In this document: positions 7,841 through 15,300 of the stretch, in pieces
Layout: the number at the start of each line of letters is the position of its first letter
Numbering within the stretch: position 1 is the first letter of the stretch
Assembly (NCBI GenBank): GCA_937906775.1
Contig: CALCUD010000066.1
Span: 1-27,168 of the forward strand
Direction of reading: 5' to 3'
From: an uncultured Clostridia bacterium
GTDB taxonomy: Bacteria > Bacillota > Clostridia > Christensenellales > Aristaeellaceae
Length of the DNA stretch: 27,168 nucleotides
Notes under the pieces: generated by a model
The model's input: only the letters and a program-made list of their open reading frames with translations
Databases searched by the model: none
Told to the model about the DNA's origin: nothing
Position numbers and translations under genes: made by a program

Positions 7841-9217
7841 TCACATCTTGTTTCCTGCTTTTGTGAAATCCGTTTTCCTGATTTTCAGCCACACCATCAT
7901 GATGATCACCGCCAGGGAGAGAACGTCCGTAATCGGCTGTGCCCAGATCAGCCCATCCACACCGATCAGCGCTTTCATGATCAGCACGGCAGGCACGAAA
8001 ATAACGCCCTGACGGATAACGGTGGCTGAAAGCGCGGGCGTTGCCGCGCCCATCGCCTGCAGCGTGTTCTGACAGATGATAAAAGGACCGATCAGCCAGC
8101 CCGTGACCATGAGAATGCGGGTGAAGTGGATGCCGGAACTCAAAGCGGTCATATCCGTCAGGAATATTTTGACGATAGGCTCTGCAAAGATATAGCAAAG
8201 TGCGGAAATAATGAAGCAGAAAGCGAGACCGAATACAAATGTAAAACGGAGACCTGCGGTGAGCTTTTCCTTGTTCCTTGCGCCGTAGCAGTAACCGAGA
8301 AACGGCTGCACACCGCTGCCGATGCCGATACCGATCAGGGTGACGAGCATGATGATCTTGGCGGTCACGCCATAGCCGGCGACCAGCATATCGCCACCTT
8401 CATAGGCAGAAAGCTGCGAGTTTACAAAGATGGACGTTACACTGGAAAGAAGATTCGCGATGGAAGCCGAAATGCCCACAGAAAGAACGCCGGAGAGTAT
8501 CTTATCCTTCATCGAGAAGTATTTCGGGCTGACAGAAAGCACCGATTTCCCTTTGAGGAAATACAGAACATAATATCCCGCCGCGACGGCGTTTCCAATC
8601 ACAGTTGCGACAGCGGCACCGACTACGCCCCATTTAAAACCGAGAATGAAGATCGGATCGAGAATCAAATTGAGCAGATTTCCGATCAATGTCCCCGTCA
8701 TGGCTTTCATCGCTTCGCCTTCGGTACGGACGATGGACGAGAAGCAGTTGGATATCATGGAGAAAATACCGCATCCGATGACGATGGCAAGATAGTCCTT
8801 TGTCAGCTTCATGCTTTCAGCGCTTGCACCGAGCATCACGGTCACATCATCAAGGAACACCCAAAGAAGCGCCATTATCACTCCGCCGACGGCGACGCAC
8901 GACCACATACAGAATGAACAGGCTTTTTTGGCATATTCGATCCTGCCCTCGCCGAGTGCGCGGGAGATGACAGAAGTGCCGCCAACACCGAACAGCGTAC
9001 CGAGCGACATGAAAATCATAAACAACGGCGTGGCAAAGGATACCGCAGTGACCTGCAGATCGTTGTGAGTAAGTCCTAAAAAGAAGGTATCTGCAAGGTT
9101 ATAAACCATGACCATCATCATGGCGATCAGCGCCGGGATGCTGTTTTTGATAACGATTTTCGGAACGGGATCGGTCTTGAAAGATTCAATAGCAGATGTT
9201 TTGTTTTCGCGATTCAT
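7841..9217 (-). CDS. MATE family multidrug efflux transporter (MepA-like)
   Basis: 458 residues with about twelve hydrophobic segments in two halves, the length and pattern of the MATE family. The N-terminal region VYNLADTFFLGLTHNDLQVT and the following GVGGTSVISRALGEG are typical of MepA-type pumps, as is YGARNKEKLTAGLRF in the second half. It should export cationic drugs or metabolites in exchange for sodium or protons (family knowledge). Its ATG overlaps the stop of the MarR gene upstream (ATGA), so the two form an operon under the promoter/operator at 9669-9714. No damage seen; the C-terminus ends a few bases before the remnant frames at 7840. Confidence 0.93.
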   Translation of the reverse strand: MNRENKTSAIESFKTDPVPKIVIKNSIPALIAMMMVMVYNLADTFFLGLTHNDLQVTAVSFATPLFMIFMSLGTLFGVGGTSVISRALGEGRIEYAKKACSFCMWSCVAVGGVIMALLWVFLDDVTVMLGASAESMKLTKDYLAIVIGCGIFSMISNCFSSIVRTEGEAMKAMTGTLIGNLLNLILDPIFILGFKWGVVGAAVATVIGNAVAAGYYVLYFLKGKSVLSVSPKYFSMKDKILSGVLSVGISASIANLLSSVTSIFVNSQLSAYEGGDMLVAGYGVTAKIIMLVTLIGIGIGSGVQPFLGYCYGARNKEKLTAGLRFTFVFGLAFCFIISALCYIFAEPIVKIFLTDMTALSSGIHFTRILMVTGWLIGPFIICQNTLQAMGAATPALSATVIRQGVIFVPAVLIMKALIGVDGLIWAQPITDVLSLAVIIMMVWLKIRKTDFTKAGNKM

Positions 9218-9648
9218 TGGCTGTTTCCTCCGTTATTTGTCAGTTTTTCTGCGGCGGCAAGCAGCCGCTTACAGGTATACTCAAATTGCTTTTGTTCATC
9301 TTCTGACAGGCAGGCCATGATATCCCGAAGCCAGTTGTTGTGTATGTCGACCAGCTCCGCTACCTTTTCCCGTCCGGCAGGGGTAAGCGACAGCCGCTTG
9401 ATCCGTCTGTCGGCTTCATCCTGTATTCGCATAACGCAGGCTTTGCTTTCAAGCGACGCGAGCGCTTTCCCGACGGTCGTCTTGTCGGTTTTCAGTGCAA
9501 CGGACACATCATCCTGCGAGCAGTTTTCGTGCGAATAAATGTAAGAACAGATCATACACTCCGTATCGCTTAGTTCCTGCTTACGGATTTTCTCATGGCT
9601 GAACTCTTTATTGCAGCGGAATAAGAGATTGAGTATCTGGTAATCCAT
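9214..9648 (-). CDS. MarR family transcriptional regulator of the MATE pump
   Basis: 144 residues from an ATG with AGGAGG seven bases upstream; an upstream in-frame ATG at 9723 is rejected because it precedes the promoter. The winged helix-turn-helix spans about residues 30-100: LSDTECMICSYIYSHENC, then DDVSVALKTDKTTVGKALASLESKACVMR, then the wing RIQDEADRRIKRLSLTPAGREK. The DxRxxxLxxTxxG signature is characteristic of MarR. It probably represses its own operon with the downstream MATE pump and releases DNA on binding a small molecule. An imperfect 18-base palindrome overlaps the predicted transcription start, supporting autoregulation. Confidence 0.92.
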   Translation of the reverse strand: MDYQILNLLFRCNKEFSHEKIRKQELSDTECMICSYIYSHENCSQDDVSVALKTDKTTVGKALASLESKACVMRIQDEADRRIKRLSLTPAGREKVAELVDIHNNWLRDIMACLSEDEQKQFEYTCKRLLAAAEKLTNNGGNSQ

Positions 9649-9668
9649 TGCGACCCTCCTGAAACAAA

Positions 9669-9686
9669 TAGTTGAAAGTTCTACTA
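9669..9686. promoter_or_regulatory. Candidate MarR operator
   Basis: TAGTTGAAAGTTCTACTA is an 18-base imperfect palindrome (14 of 18 positions symmetric). It touches the -10 of the marR promoter and covers the expected start site, as usual for autorepressing MarR proteins. Confidence 0.55.
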
Positions 9687-9714
9687 TTGTAGCATAGAAG
9701 TACAAAAGCCACAA
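9686..9714 (-). promoter_or_regulatory. Promoter of marR-MATE operon
   Basis: On the minus strand: TTGTGG (9714-9709), a 17-base spacer, and TACAAT (9691-9686) with an extended TGC before the -10. It lies about 40 bases before the marR ATG. Confidence 0.6.
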
Positions 9715-9862
9715 CCGCTTCACGCAAAGTTCAAATTTTATGTTCTTTAGAAATTGTATATTGATTTAAATGTTTATATCCTTATGTTTATATTGATTCA
9801 TCCGAATTGATCCTTCATGGGATCGATTCCCTGCCACGGAAGGTAATCCGGAGGAATAAATC

Positions 9863-10075
9863 ATGAAGCGAATGATTTTCCAAAGGAATTGCGAGGAAAA
9901 GCGGGATTGACCTGACACTGCGGAGGAAGAAAGGCAACTGCTGAATATCAGTTTGCGAAGCGCAATGTACGAATTCGCGAATAAAGGGTTTACAGCAACA
10001 TATTTCAGTTTGCCTGTTTCTTACGTATCAAGGCTTCCATTTTTTGTGACCGGCTTTGCACAACTATTTTTTTAG
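9863..10075 (+). pseudogene. Interrupted 70-codon reading frame, unknown
   Basis: ATG with GGAGG eight bases upstream starts MKRMIFQRNCEEKRD and meets a TGA at 9908. The same frame then stays open for 54 more codons (AEEERQLLNISLRSAMYEFA, later a hydrophobic end) up to TAG at 10073-10075, where a terminator begins. A good start, one internal stop and a terminator fit a recently decayed small gene; a 15-residue peptide is the alternative. No family recognised. Confidence 0.3.
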
Positions 10076-10100
10076 GACTGCATTATTGCAGCCTTTTTTT
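10075..10100 (+). terminator. Rho-independent terminator
   Basis: CTGCA-TTAT-TGCAG stem extended by GG/CC with one bulged A, followed by seven T. It directly follows the interrupted frame and insulates the flavoprotein operon downstream. Confidence 0.6.
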
Positions 10101-10189
10101 ATGCGGTTGTCCGCACAGAGATGAAAATGCAACTTGGTCGTCCCGGAATGCATCTCAGGACGAATTTTCTCTTTTGGGGCGCCGAATCT

Positions 10190-10197
10190 GATATGAT
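10190..10197 (+). promoter_or_regulatory. Extended -10 promoter candidate for flavoprotein operon
   Basis: TGA-TATGAT gives an extended -10 about 50 bases before the ATG at 10247. No strong -35 is visible. Confidence 0.35.
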
Positions 10198-10246
10198 GTC
10201 CCTGCCCGCAAAAACAGGAACGCGGACAGGAGGATGGAAGAAAGAA

Positions 10247-10735
10247 ATGAAGACGATCATTCACGACCTCGGAGAGGCATACAACGCCCGTCTGACTTCG
10301 AAAGCGGAACGGGTGATCTTCGCGGACGGAAAATACGCGCCCTGTCAGGGATGTTTCAGGTGCTGGACCGGAACACCAGCCACCTGTGTGCTGAAGGACG
10401 CGCTGCAGGAAGCCTGCCGTGTACTGGGTACGAGCGATGACCTGACTGTGATAACCGCGAACACCTACGGCGGATGGAGCGCTCCGGTAAAAAATCTGCT
10501 GGACCGGAGCATCGGCGTATCCACGCCCCTGTCAACCTATCGCGGAAGACAGATGCATCATACGCTACGCTACGGAAAAAAAGGAACTCTGCGGGTAATC
10601 GTTTATGGCAGCATCACTGCCGCTGAACGTGAAACGCTGACCCTGATGGCCGGGAGAAACGCCATCAATATGGGCTATACGCAATATGCCGTTGATTTTT
10701 ACGGAACGGCGGAAGAGGCGGGTGCACGGGGATGA
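10247..10735 (+). CDS. Flavodoxin-family / NADPH-dependent FMN reductase-like protein
   Basis: 162 residues starting MKTIIHDLGEAYNARL. The nearest AGGAGG is 13 bases upstream, longer than usual, and a second ATG in another frame sits right after it; protein similarity favours the start given. The cysteine pattern APCQGCFRCW plus a further C in PATCVLKD is typical of the multimeric flavodoxin-like proteins related to iron-sulfur flavoproteins. TANTYGGWSAPVKNLLDRS is the flavin/domain-interface loop. It probably binds FMN and carries out electron transfer; the substrate is unknown. Its stop overlaps the start of the next gene (ATGA). Confidence 0.82.
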   Translation: MKTIIHDLGEAYNARLTSKAERVIFADGKYAPCQGCFRCWTGTPATCVLKDALQEACRVLGTSDDLTVITANTYGGWSAPVKNLLDRSIGVSTPLSTYRGRQMHHTLRYGKKGTLRVIVYGSITAAERETLTLMAGRNAINMGYTQYAVDFYGTAEEAGARG

Positions 10736-11505
10736 GCGGGAAGACAGTACTGATCAATTGCAGTCCGAAGAAAAAGATGAGCGTCTCGGGCTTTCTGATG
10801 AAGTGCCTGGGAGGGATGATCGGCGGTGAAAAGATATATGCCGGACTGCGTGTGCCGTCAGACCGGGCGAAGATTCTGGAGGCACTCCGTGACGCCGGGA
10901 AAGTGGTGTTTGTGATGCCGTTGTATGTGGACAGCGTGCCCTCACATGTGCTTCCTCTGCTGACGGAAATGGAAAAAATGTGCCGGGAAAACGGACTGGA
11001 TCTGAAGGTTTATGTACTGGCCAACAATGGCTTTATCGAAGGCAGACAGAATGAGCCGCTGATGCGCCTGATGGAAAACTTCTGCAACCGTGCCGGGATC
11101 ACCTGGTGCGGCGGCGTGGGCATTGGCGGCGGCGTAATGCTGAACGTGATGCGAATTCTGGTGTGCGTACAGTTCGGGCTGACCCTGCTGAGCGCGGTAT
11201 CGGGCATCGTGCAGGGTACAGGTCTGCTCGAACCGGTCCGGTCTTTTGCCTTCAGTCTGCTGGAGATCCTTGTGCTTTGCTGCGGGATCCTCACATATAC
11301 CGTGCGCCTCGCGCATCATGTGAAACGCGGTACGGATGCCGGGAAACGCTATACCAGAATCATGCTGCCGTCATTTATCTTCATTCTGCTGGCAGATATC
11401 TTCTTTGCGATCATTTCCCTGTTTCAGGGCGGCTTGTTTCGCGGTTGGATGTCCAAAGCCGAACCGGATGAAAAATGTGGTATACTAGGCGCGGAAGATC
11501 ATTAA
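10732..11505 (+). CDS. Flavodoxin-like domain with C-terminal membrane helices
   Basis: 257 residues, translationally coupled to the preceding flavoprotein. Residues 1-135 resemble an NAD(P)H-dependent oxidoreductase fold (VLINCSPKKKMSVSGF, then KVVFVMPLYVDSVPSHVLPL, then VYVLANNGFIEGRQ). The TPL/PLYVDS loop is where FMN contacts occur in the family. Residues 140-240 contain about three hydrophobic helices (MRILVCVQFGLTLLSAVSGI, FSLLEILVLCCGILTY, IMLPSFIFILLADIFFAII). This places the flavin domain at the inner membrane face. With its partner it may form a membrane-bound redox pair (inference). The promoter for the next gene lies inside its 3' end. Confidence 0.8.
   Translation: MSGKTVLINCSPKKKMSVSGFLMKCLGGMIGGEKIYAGLRVPSDRAKILEALRDAGKVVFVMPLYVDSVPSHVLPLLTEMEKMCRENGLDLKVYVLANNGFIEGRQNEPLMRLMENFCNRAGITWCGGVGIGGGVMLNVMRILVCVQFGLTLLSAVSGIVQGTGLLEPVRSFAFSLLEILVLCCGILTYTVRLAHHVKRGTDAGKRYTRIMLPSFIFILLADIFFAIISLFQGGLFRGWMSKAEPDEKCGILGAEDH
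11478..11486 (+). promoter_or_regulatory. Extended -10 promoter candidate for lytTR operon
   Basis: TGG-TATACT inside the last codons of the membrane flavoprotein gene, about 45 bases before the LytTR ATG. No clear -35. It would allow the lytTR pair to be transcribed separately. Confidence 0.4.
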
Positions 11506-11529
11506 GGAACCTAAAAGGAGACAGACGGC

Positions 11530-11967
11530 ATGCGGGTCCGGTTTGAACAGGTGGACAACAAAGAGCAGGAACAGGCGCTGATCCGCGCCACGGAAAAGAA
11601 CGCGGATATCCTGAACGCCATCGACCTGCTGGAGAACGGCTCCGGCGGGCTTACGGTGACGCGGGACGGAAATACCTATCTGTGCAAGCTGACGCAGATC
11701 TACTATATCGAATCCGTGGACAAACGGACCTGGATTTACACCCGGGACGGATGTTTTGAGAGCCGGGAACGTTTGTATGAACTGGAGGAAAAACTGGGGA
11801 TGTACTATGTCCGCGTCTCCAAATCCATGATCATCAATCTGCGAAAGATACGCCATGTCAGTGCCCAGACCGGCGCCCGGATGATCGCCGAACTGCTGAA
11901 CGGCGAAAAGGTGGTCATTTCCCGCAGTTACGCCGGAGAAATCAAAAGGAGGCTGGGCATCCAATGA
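11530..11967 (+). CDS. LytTR-family DNA-binding transcriptional regulator
   Basis: 145 residues from an ATG with AAAGGAG upstream. Residues ~40-145 form a LytTR domain: LCKLTQIYYIESVDKRTWIY, then ESRERLYELEEKLG, then YYVRVSKSMIINLRKIRHV and ISRSYAGEIKRRLG. There is no receiver domain, so it is the stand-alone type that binds direct-repeat DNA sites and is usually paired with a small membrane protein. That partner (DUF3021) follows with a four-base overlap. In known pairs the membrane protein modulates the regulator. Likely targets are its own operon and perhaps the flavoprotein genes upstream (inference). Confidence 0.92.
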   Translation: MRVRFEQVDNKEQEQALIRATEKNADILNAIDLLENGSGGLTVTRDGNTYLCKLTQIYYIESVDKRTWIYTRDGCFESRERLYELEEKLGMYYVRVSKSMIINLRKIRHVSAQTGARMIAELLNGEKVVISRSYAGEIKRRLGIQ

Positions 11968-12392
11968 ATATCACGAAAAAGATATTTATCCAGAGTATGA
12001 TCATCTCTATGTCCCTGTTCCTGTTCAACGGCATCACCATGGTGATCCGGCACATTGCCGGGCAGGACACCGTGATGCTGTGGTATCATCCGATGACGAT
12101 CATCCTGACGGGGGTTTTGTGCGCGTTGCCGACCCTTCTGCTGCGGAATATGGATCAGTGGCCGCCGAAGGTATTTGTGCGACGGGTGGCCCTGCACGGA
12201 TTGACGCTGTACGCAACGCTGGCCTGCATGGGTCGCCTGCTTGGCTGGTATGAGGATCTGACCGGTTTTCTGTGTATCAGCGCGATCTTCTGGGTTGTCT
12301 ATGGGTCTGTATGGCTTTGCAGCCATTGGTTGGACAAGCAGGATGAAAAGAAGATCAATCAGGCGCTGAATGAGATCCGGGACAGCGAGTAA
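11964..12392 (+). CDS. DUF3021 family membrane protein, LytTR partner
   Basis: 142 residues with four hydrophobic segments (roughly 10-32, 42-60, 73-93, 98-120) and a charged C-terminal tail (KQDEKKINQALNEIRDSE). Size, topology and direct coupling (ATGA) to a stand-alone LytTR regulator fit DUF3021. Such proteins are thought to act as membrane inhibitors of the LytTR partner; the signal sensed is unknown. Confidence 0.85.
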   Translation: MNITKKIFIQSMIISMSLFLFNGITMVIRHIAGQDTVMLWYHPMTIILTGVLCALPTLLLRNMDQWPPKVFVRRVALHGLTLYATLACMGRLLGWYEDLTGFLCISAIFWVVYGSVWLCSHWLDKQDEKKINQALNEIRDSE

Positions 12393-12419
12393 AAACAACA
12401 CGCAGATTAAAGGAGTGAA

Positions 12420-12446
12420 ATGAAAACGCGGTTCATGATTATCTGA
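12420..12446 (+). other. 8-codon leader-like ORF before DMT transporter
   Basis: AAAGGAG four bases before ATG opens MKTRFMII then TGA, 65 bases upstream of the transporter start. The strong ribosome site suggests translation. It may be a leader peptide or the remnant of an older start region. Confidence 0.3.
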
Positions 12447-12510
12447 ATAATCAACGGGATCATGTTGAGGTACACAGGTTTTAAGCAATACAGACAAGGG
12501 GGCCTGTCCG

Positions 12511-13347
12511 TTGGTCAGCCTGATCCTTTCCATTGTCTGCAGCGCGCTGATTTCCGTTCTGATGAGATACGGCGAAAACAGAATTCAGAACAGGATGGGT
12601 ATGTTCATCGCGAATTATACCGTATGCGCTGCTCTGTCCCGTCTGTTTATGGGGCACCGGCCGTTCTTTACAGGTGCTGAGGGATGGGGCACCGTGGCTT
12701 TGCTCGGAGCCGTTTCCGGGATCCTGTATCTCGGCACATTTGTTCTGCTGCAGAAAAATATCGGCAGGAACGGCCTTTCCATTTCCGCTGTCTTTATGAA
12801 GCTGGGAGTGCTTGTACCTACTGTGATGGCGCTGGTTGTTTTTCATGAGCAACCGCGCCCGCTGCAACTGGCAGGTATCGTAATCGCGATATCTGCCGTG
12901 GTTCTGATGAACTATCAAAAAGAGACCGGAGCATGGAAACAGGCCCTTTGGCTCATTATGCTGCTGTTGAGCAGCGGCTTTACCGACGCGATGGCCAACA
13001 TATTTGATAAACTGGGGAACGCTGACCTGAAGGATCACTATCTGCTGATCACATTCCTGTTTGCCCTGCTGTGTGCGGTGATCCTGTTTCTGAAGGAGCA
13101 CAAACGGATTGCCGTAAGTGATATTTTTCTCGGGCTGTGCATCGGAATACCGAACTATTTCTCCAGCCGGTTTTTGCTGGGCGCCCTGAGGGATGTACCG
13201 GCCATGATTGTTTATCCCGTTTTCAGTGTGCTGACCGTTGTGCTGATTACCGTGGCGGGGATTGTCTTTTTCAGGGAAAAGCCTGACAGGAGAAAAGCCG
13301 CGGCGTTGGGACTGATTCTGGTGGCCCTTGTATTGCTGAATATCTGA
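12511..13347 (+). CDS. EamA/DMT family transporter
   Basis: 278 residues with about ten hydrophobic helices in two halves of five, the drug/metabolite transporter topology. Start is a TTG eight bases after GGGGG; no ATG with a ribosome site exists in frame near it. The first half contains NYTVCAALSRL and VLVPTVMALVVFHEQPRPLQLAG, the second MIVYPVFSVLTVVLITVAGI and FFREKPDRRKAAALGLIL. The 'FxExP' after the fourth and ninth helices are EamA hallmarks. It likely exports a metabolite or amino acid; substrate unknown. Its 3' end lies 20 bases from the convergent second DMT gene. Confidence 0.85.
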   Translation: MVSLILSIVCSALISVLMRYGENRIQNRMGMFIANYTVCAALSRLFMGHRPFFTGAEGWGTVALLGAVSGILYLGTFVLLQKNIGRNGLSISAVFMKLGVLVPTVMALVVFHEQPRPLQLAGIVIAISAVVLMNYQKETGAWKQALWLIMLLLSSGFTDAMANIFDKLGNADLKDHYLLITFLFALLCAVILFLKEHKRIAVSDIFLGLCIGIPNYFSSRFLLGALRDVPAMIVYPVFSVLTVVLITVAGIVFFREKPDRRKAAALGLILVALVLLNI

Positions 13348-13367
13348 TCGGAACACTTTGACGAAAG

Positions 13368-14222
13368 CTATGCCACACATGCGGCGCCGAGAATCAGCAC
13401 AGCGCCCAGCCCCATGAGGAGCGTCATCGGCTCACCGAAGAAGATCAACGATACCAGCACGGAAACCACCGGATCAACATAGCTCAGAATGGCCGCTGTC
13501 TGACTGCTTACACAGGGAAGTGACCCGTAGAACAGCATATAGGTGACGCCTGTGTACAGAACACCGAGAACGATAATCCCGAAAACAGATAACGCGGTAA
13601 ACTCAAGATTATTGAATTGACCGTTGATCAGAACATACAGCAGCACGGCAGGTATCGACAAAAGAAGCTGGGAGGCGACTCTGTCAAAAGACAGCATGGG
13701 TCCCATGCGTTTATTGCAGATAATAATCGCGGCATAAAGAACCGCGGCACCGAGGGAAAGGATAATACCCTGCCGGCTGCTTCCGCTGAATCCGCCCTCG
13801 AGCACACCGGAAACCAGCACCATACCGAACAACGCCAGCAGCGTGCATAATAATTTTTTCAGCGTCAGTTTTTCTTTCAGCAGCACAGGAGAAAGCAGAA
13901 TGAGAATAACCGGCTGCATGTAGTAACACAGGGTTGCCGTTGCCACGGTTGTGTAGTTAAAGGCTTCAAAGAGCAGGATCCAGTTAAACGCGAGCATGAT
14001 ACCGGACAGGAGCAGCAACGGGAGATTTTTGCGGATAGCGAAAAAATCAATACGGTTTCCTTTCAGCGCGGAGAAAGCGATGATGGATACGCCGCCGATT
14101 GCGGCCCTGAACAGGGCCAGCACGGCGGAAGGCATCTCGACAGCGCGTACCGCTATGCTGATTGTGCCGAAGAGAAACATTGATATCAGAATCTTTATGC
14201 GCGCGTAGTTGCTTTCTTTCAT
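13368..14222 (-). CDS. EamA/DMT family transporter (RhaT/YdcZ-like)
   Basis: 284 residues with ten hydrophobic helices. Features typical of EamA proteins are FGTISIAVRAV and ALFRAAIGGVSIIAFSALKG in the first helices, TLCYYMQPVILILLSPVLLKEKLTLKK at the end of the first half, and SYVDPVVSVLVSLIFFGEPMT in the second. It is an inner-membrane exporter of unknown substrate. The GGAGG is 14 bases before the ATG, a long spacer; no better start is visible. It is convergent with another DMT transporter but only distantly similar to it, so it is not a recent duplicate. Confidence 0.88.
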   Translation of the reverse strand: MKESNYARIKILISMFLFGTISIAVRAVEMPSAVLALFRAAIGGVSIIAFSALKGNRIDFFAIRKNLPLLLLSGIMLAFNWILLFEAFNYTTVATATLCYYMQPVILILLSPVLLKEKLTLKKLLCTLLALFGMVLVSGVLEGGFSGSSRQGIILSLGAAVLYAAIIICNKRMGPMLSFDRVASQLLLSIPAVLLYVLINGQFNNLEFTALSVFGIIVLGVLYTGVTYMLFYGSLPCVSSQTAAILSYVDPVVSVLVSLIFFGEPMTLLMGLGAVLILGAACVA

Positions 14223-14259
14223 ATGAGAACACTCAACCTCCGATCTGACAGACCGTATC

Positions 14260-14284
14260 CGGCGGACGCCGGCAACCTATTATA
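14260..14284 (-). promoter_or_regulatory. -10 element and hairpin upstream of minus-strand DMT gene
   Basis: On the minus strand a perfect TATAAT (14284-14279) is followed by a CCGGCG/CGCCGG palindrome (14260-14273) at the expected 5' end of the transcript. The -35 is poor. The palindrome might act as an operator or a 5' mRNA hairpin. Confidence 0.4.
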
Positions 14285-14544
14285 TACCGATAAAAGGAAA
14301 ATGGATAAAAAAATACCTCCGGGCCGGCTGCCGCGGATCATTTTCACGCCGTACTGAAACTGTCATTATTTGCAACGATCGCCTTGCTTCCAAGAAAAGT
14401 ATGATTCTTTTTCATTTCACCTTTCCTTTCGTGATTCAGTAAAATGTTCGCTTTTGAGCAGCAGTTTTGATATACTGTAAGGGATCAATAGTCTGATTCA
14501 GGTGAACTGATCGTCAAGCAGGAATTTAATGCGGATGTGAAGCA
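14285..14544. other. Intergenic region between DMT and GNAT genes, divergent
   Basis: About 260 bases with no gene. The only signal is a forward extended -10 (listed next). Composition drifts to AT-rich toward the acetyltransferase block. Confidence 0.4.
14468..14476 (+). promoter_or_regulatory. Extended -10 promoter candidate for GNAT block
   Basis: TTTTGA-TATACT gives TGA before a near-consensus -10, about 70 bases before the micro-ORF at 14545 and 180 before the GNAT start. Confidence 0.4.
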
Positions 14545-14652
14545 ATGAAAACGGTTCGTAATTTTTGCAAATTGTTTATGTGGGCTGCCATCTGCGGCTT
14601 TATTGGAAGAACCATACAAACATATGTTTGTGAGTTGAAAAAGGGGGAGTAA
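14545..14652 (+). CDS. 35-residue membrane micro-ORF upstream of GNAT
   Basis: ATG opens MKTVRNFCKLFMWAAICGFI followed by GRTIQTYVCELKKGE and a TAA two bases before the acetyltransferase GTG. One short hydrophobic segment with basic flanks suggests a membrane-associated peptide. The ribosome site is weak (GGATGTGAAGC). The last codons contain the AAGGGGGAG that serves as ribosome site for GNAT, so translation of the two is probably coupled. Could be a real micro-protein, a leader, or the tail of a lost gene. Confidence 0.35.
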   Translation: MKTVRNFCKLFMWAAICGFIGRTIQTYVCELKKGE

Positions 14653-14654
14653 TA

Positions 14655-15143
14655 GTGACTATTAGAAATGCGAAGCAAAGCGATGTAATGCAGATATCAG
14701 AAATCATTTTGGATGACTGGCAAAGCGCTTACCGAGGGATTATTGATTCTGATTATCTAGACTCATTGAAAATTGAAGATAGATACAGCTTAGAGATAAA
14801 CAGATATCAGAAATACATAGTCGCAGAATGTGACGGACAGGTTGTCGGATGTGCATGGTTGGAAAACACCAACGATAAAAATGCAGATTGTGAAGTGATT
14901 GCGTTATATGTAAGATGCGAAAGCAGAGGAAACGGAATCGGAAAAGCATTGCTTCAGCATGCGATGGAATACTTCAAAAACAATAACAAAAAAAGCATGA
15001 TTATTTGGTGTTTGAAGGATAATGTTGAAGCACGGAAATTTTACGAGAAAATGGGCGGAAAAGAATTAACTTATGGTACTCATAGATGGGGCAGCAAAGA
15101 TTACGATATGGTCGCCTATCAATATGACTTACAGGTTTTCTAA
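14655..15143 (+). CDS. GNAT family N-acetyltransferase
   Basis: 162 residues from a GTG start five bases after AAGGGGGAG. The acetyl-CoA pyrophosphate loop is RGNGIGKA (91-98), preceded by the strand VIALYVRC. The last part NVEARKFYEKMGGKEL is the family's C-terminal N-x-x-A-x-x-F-Y-E-x-x-G-F motif. It transfers an acetyl group from acetyl-CoA to an unknown amine. The gene is AT-rich (only 17 of 60 bases are G or C at 14761-14820) and uses AT-ending codons, unlike its neighbours, suggesting horizontal acquisition. Confidence 0.9.
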   Translation: MTIRNAKQSDVMQISEIILDDWQSAYRGIIDSDYLDSLKIEDRYSLEINRYQKYIVAECDGQVVGCAWLENTNDKNADCEVIALYVRCESRGNGIGKALLQHAMEYFKNNNKKSMIIWCLKDNVEARKFYEKMGGKELTYGTHRWGSKDYDMVAYQYDLQVF

Positions 15144-15145
15144 AT

Positions 15146-15205
15146 GTTAAATTCCAGTTTGTCGAGTCGCTGCGATAGGCAGTTAAATCCCAGTTTGTCA
15201 GTCGC
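15146..15205. repeat. Near-perfect 25-base direct repeat pair
   Basis: Copies at 15146-15170 and 15182-15205 share GTTAAAT[T/C]CCAGTTTGTC followed by AGTCGC; they differ by one substitution and a one-base indel. They lie just after the AT-rich GNAT gene and before a GC-rich gene. Possible recombination footprint at the edge of an acquired segment. Confidence 0.5.
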
Positions 15206-15300
15206 CCTTCAATTCATCGCATCGTTCTTTCTGAACCGCCGATTACACGGTCAAGCGGTGAATTGGTTCAATCAGTAAATGAAACGGAGCAGGATCGGCG

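Larger units (their letters stand above)
9715..10246. other. Intergenic region, divergent marR / flavoprotein operon
   Basis: About 530 bases. It holds an interrupted small reading frame (9863-10075), a terminator (10075-10100) and a promoter candidate (10190-10197). Bases 9720-9800 are AT-rich with nothing further recognised. Confidence 0.5.

Noticed and set aside
12481..13380. 299-codon minus-strand frame opposite the DMT transporter
   Set aside because: Gln/His-rich antisense frame with no motif; the plus-strand transporter has ten helices.
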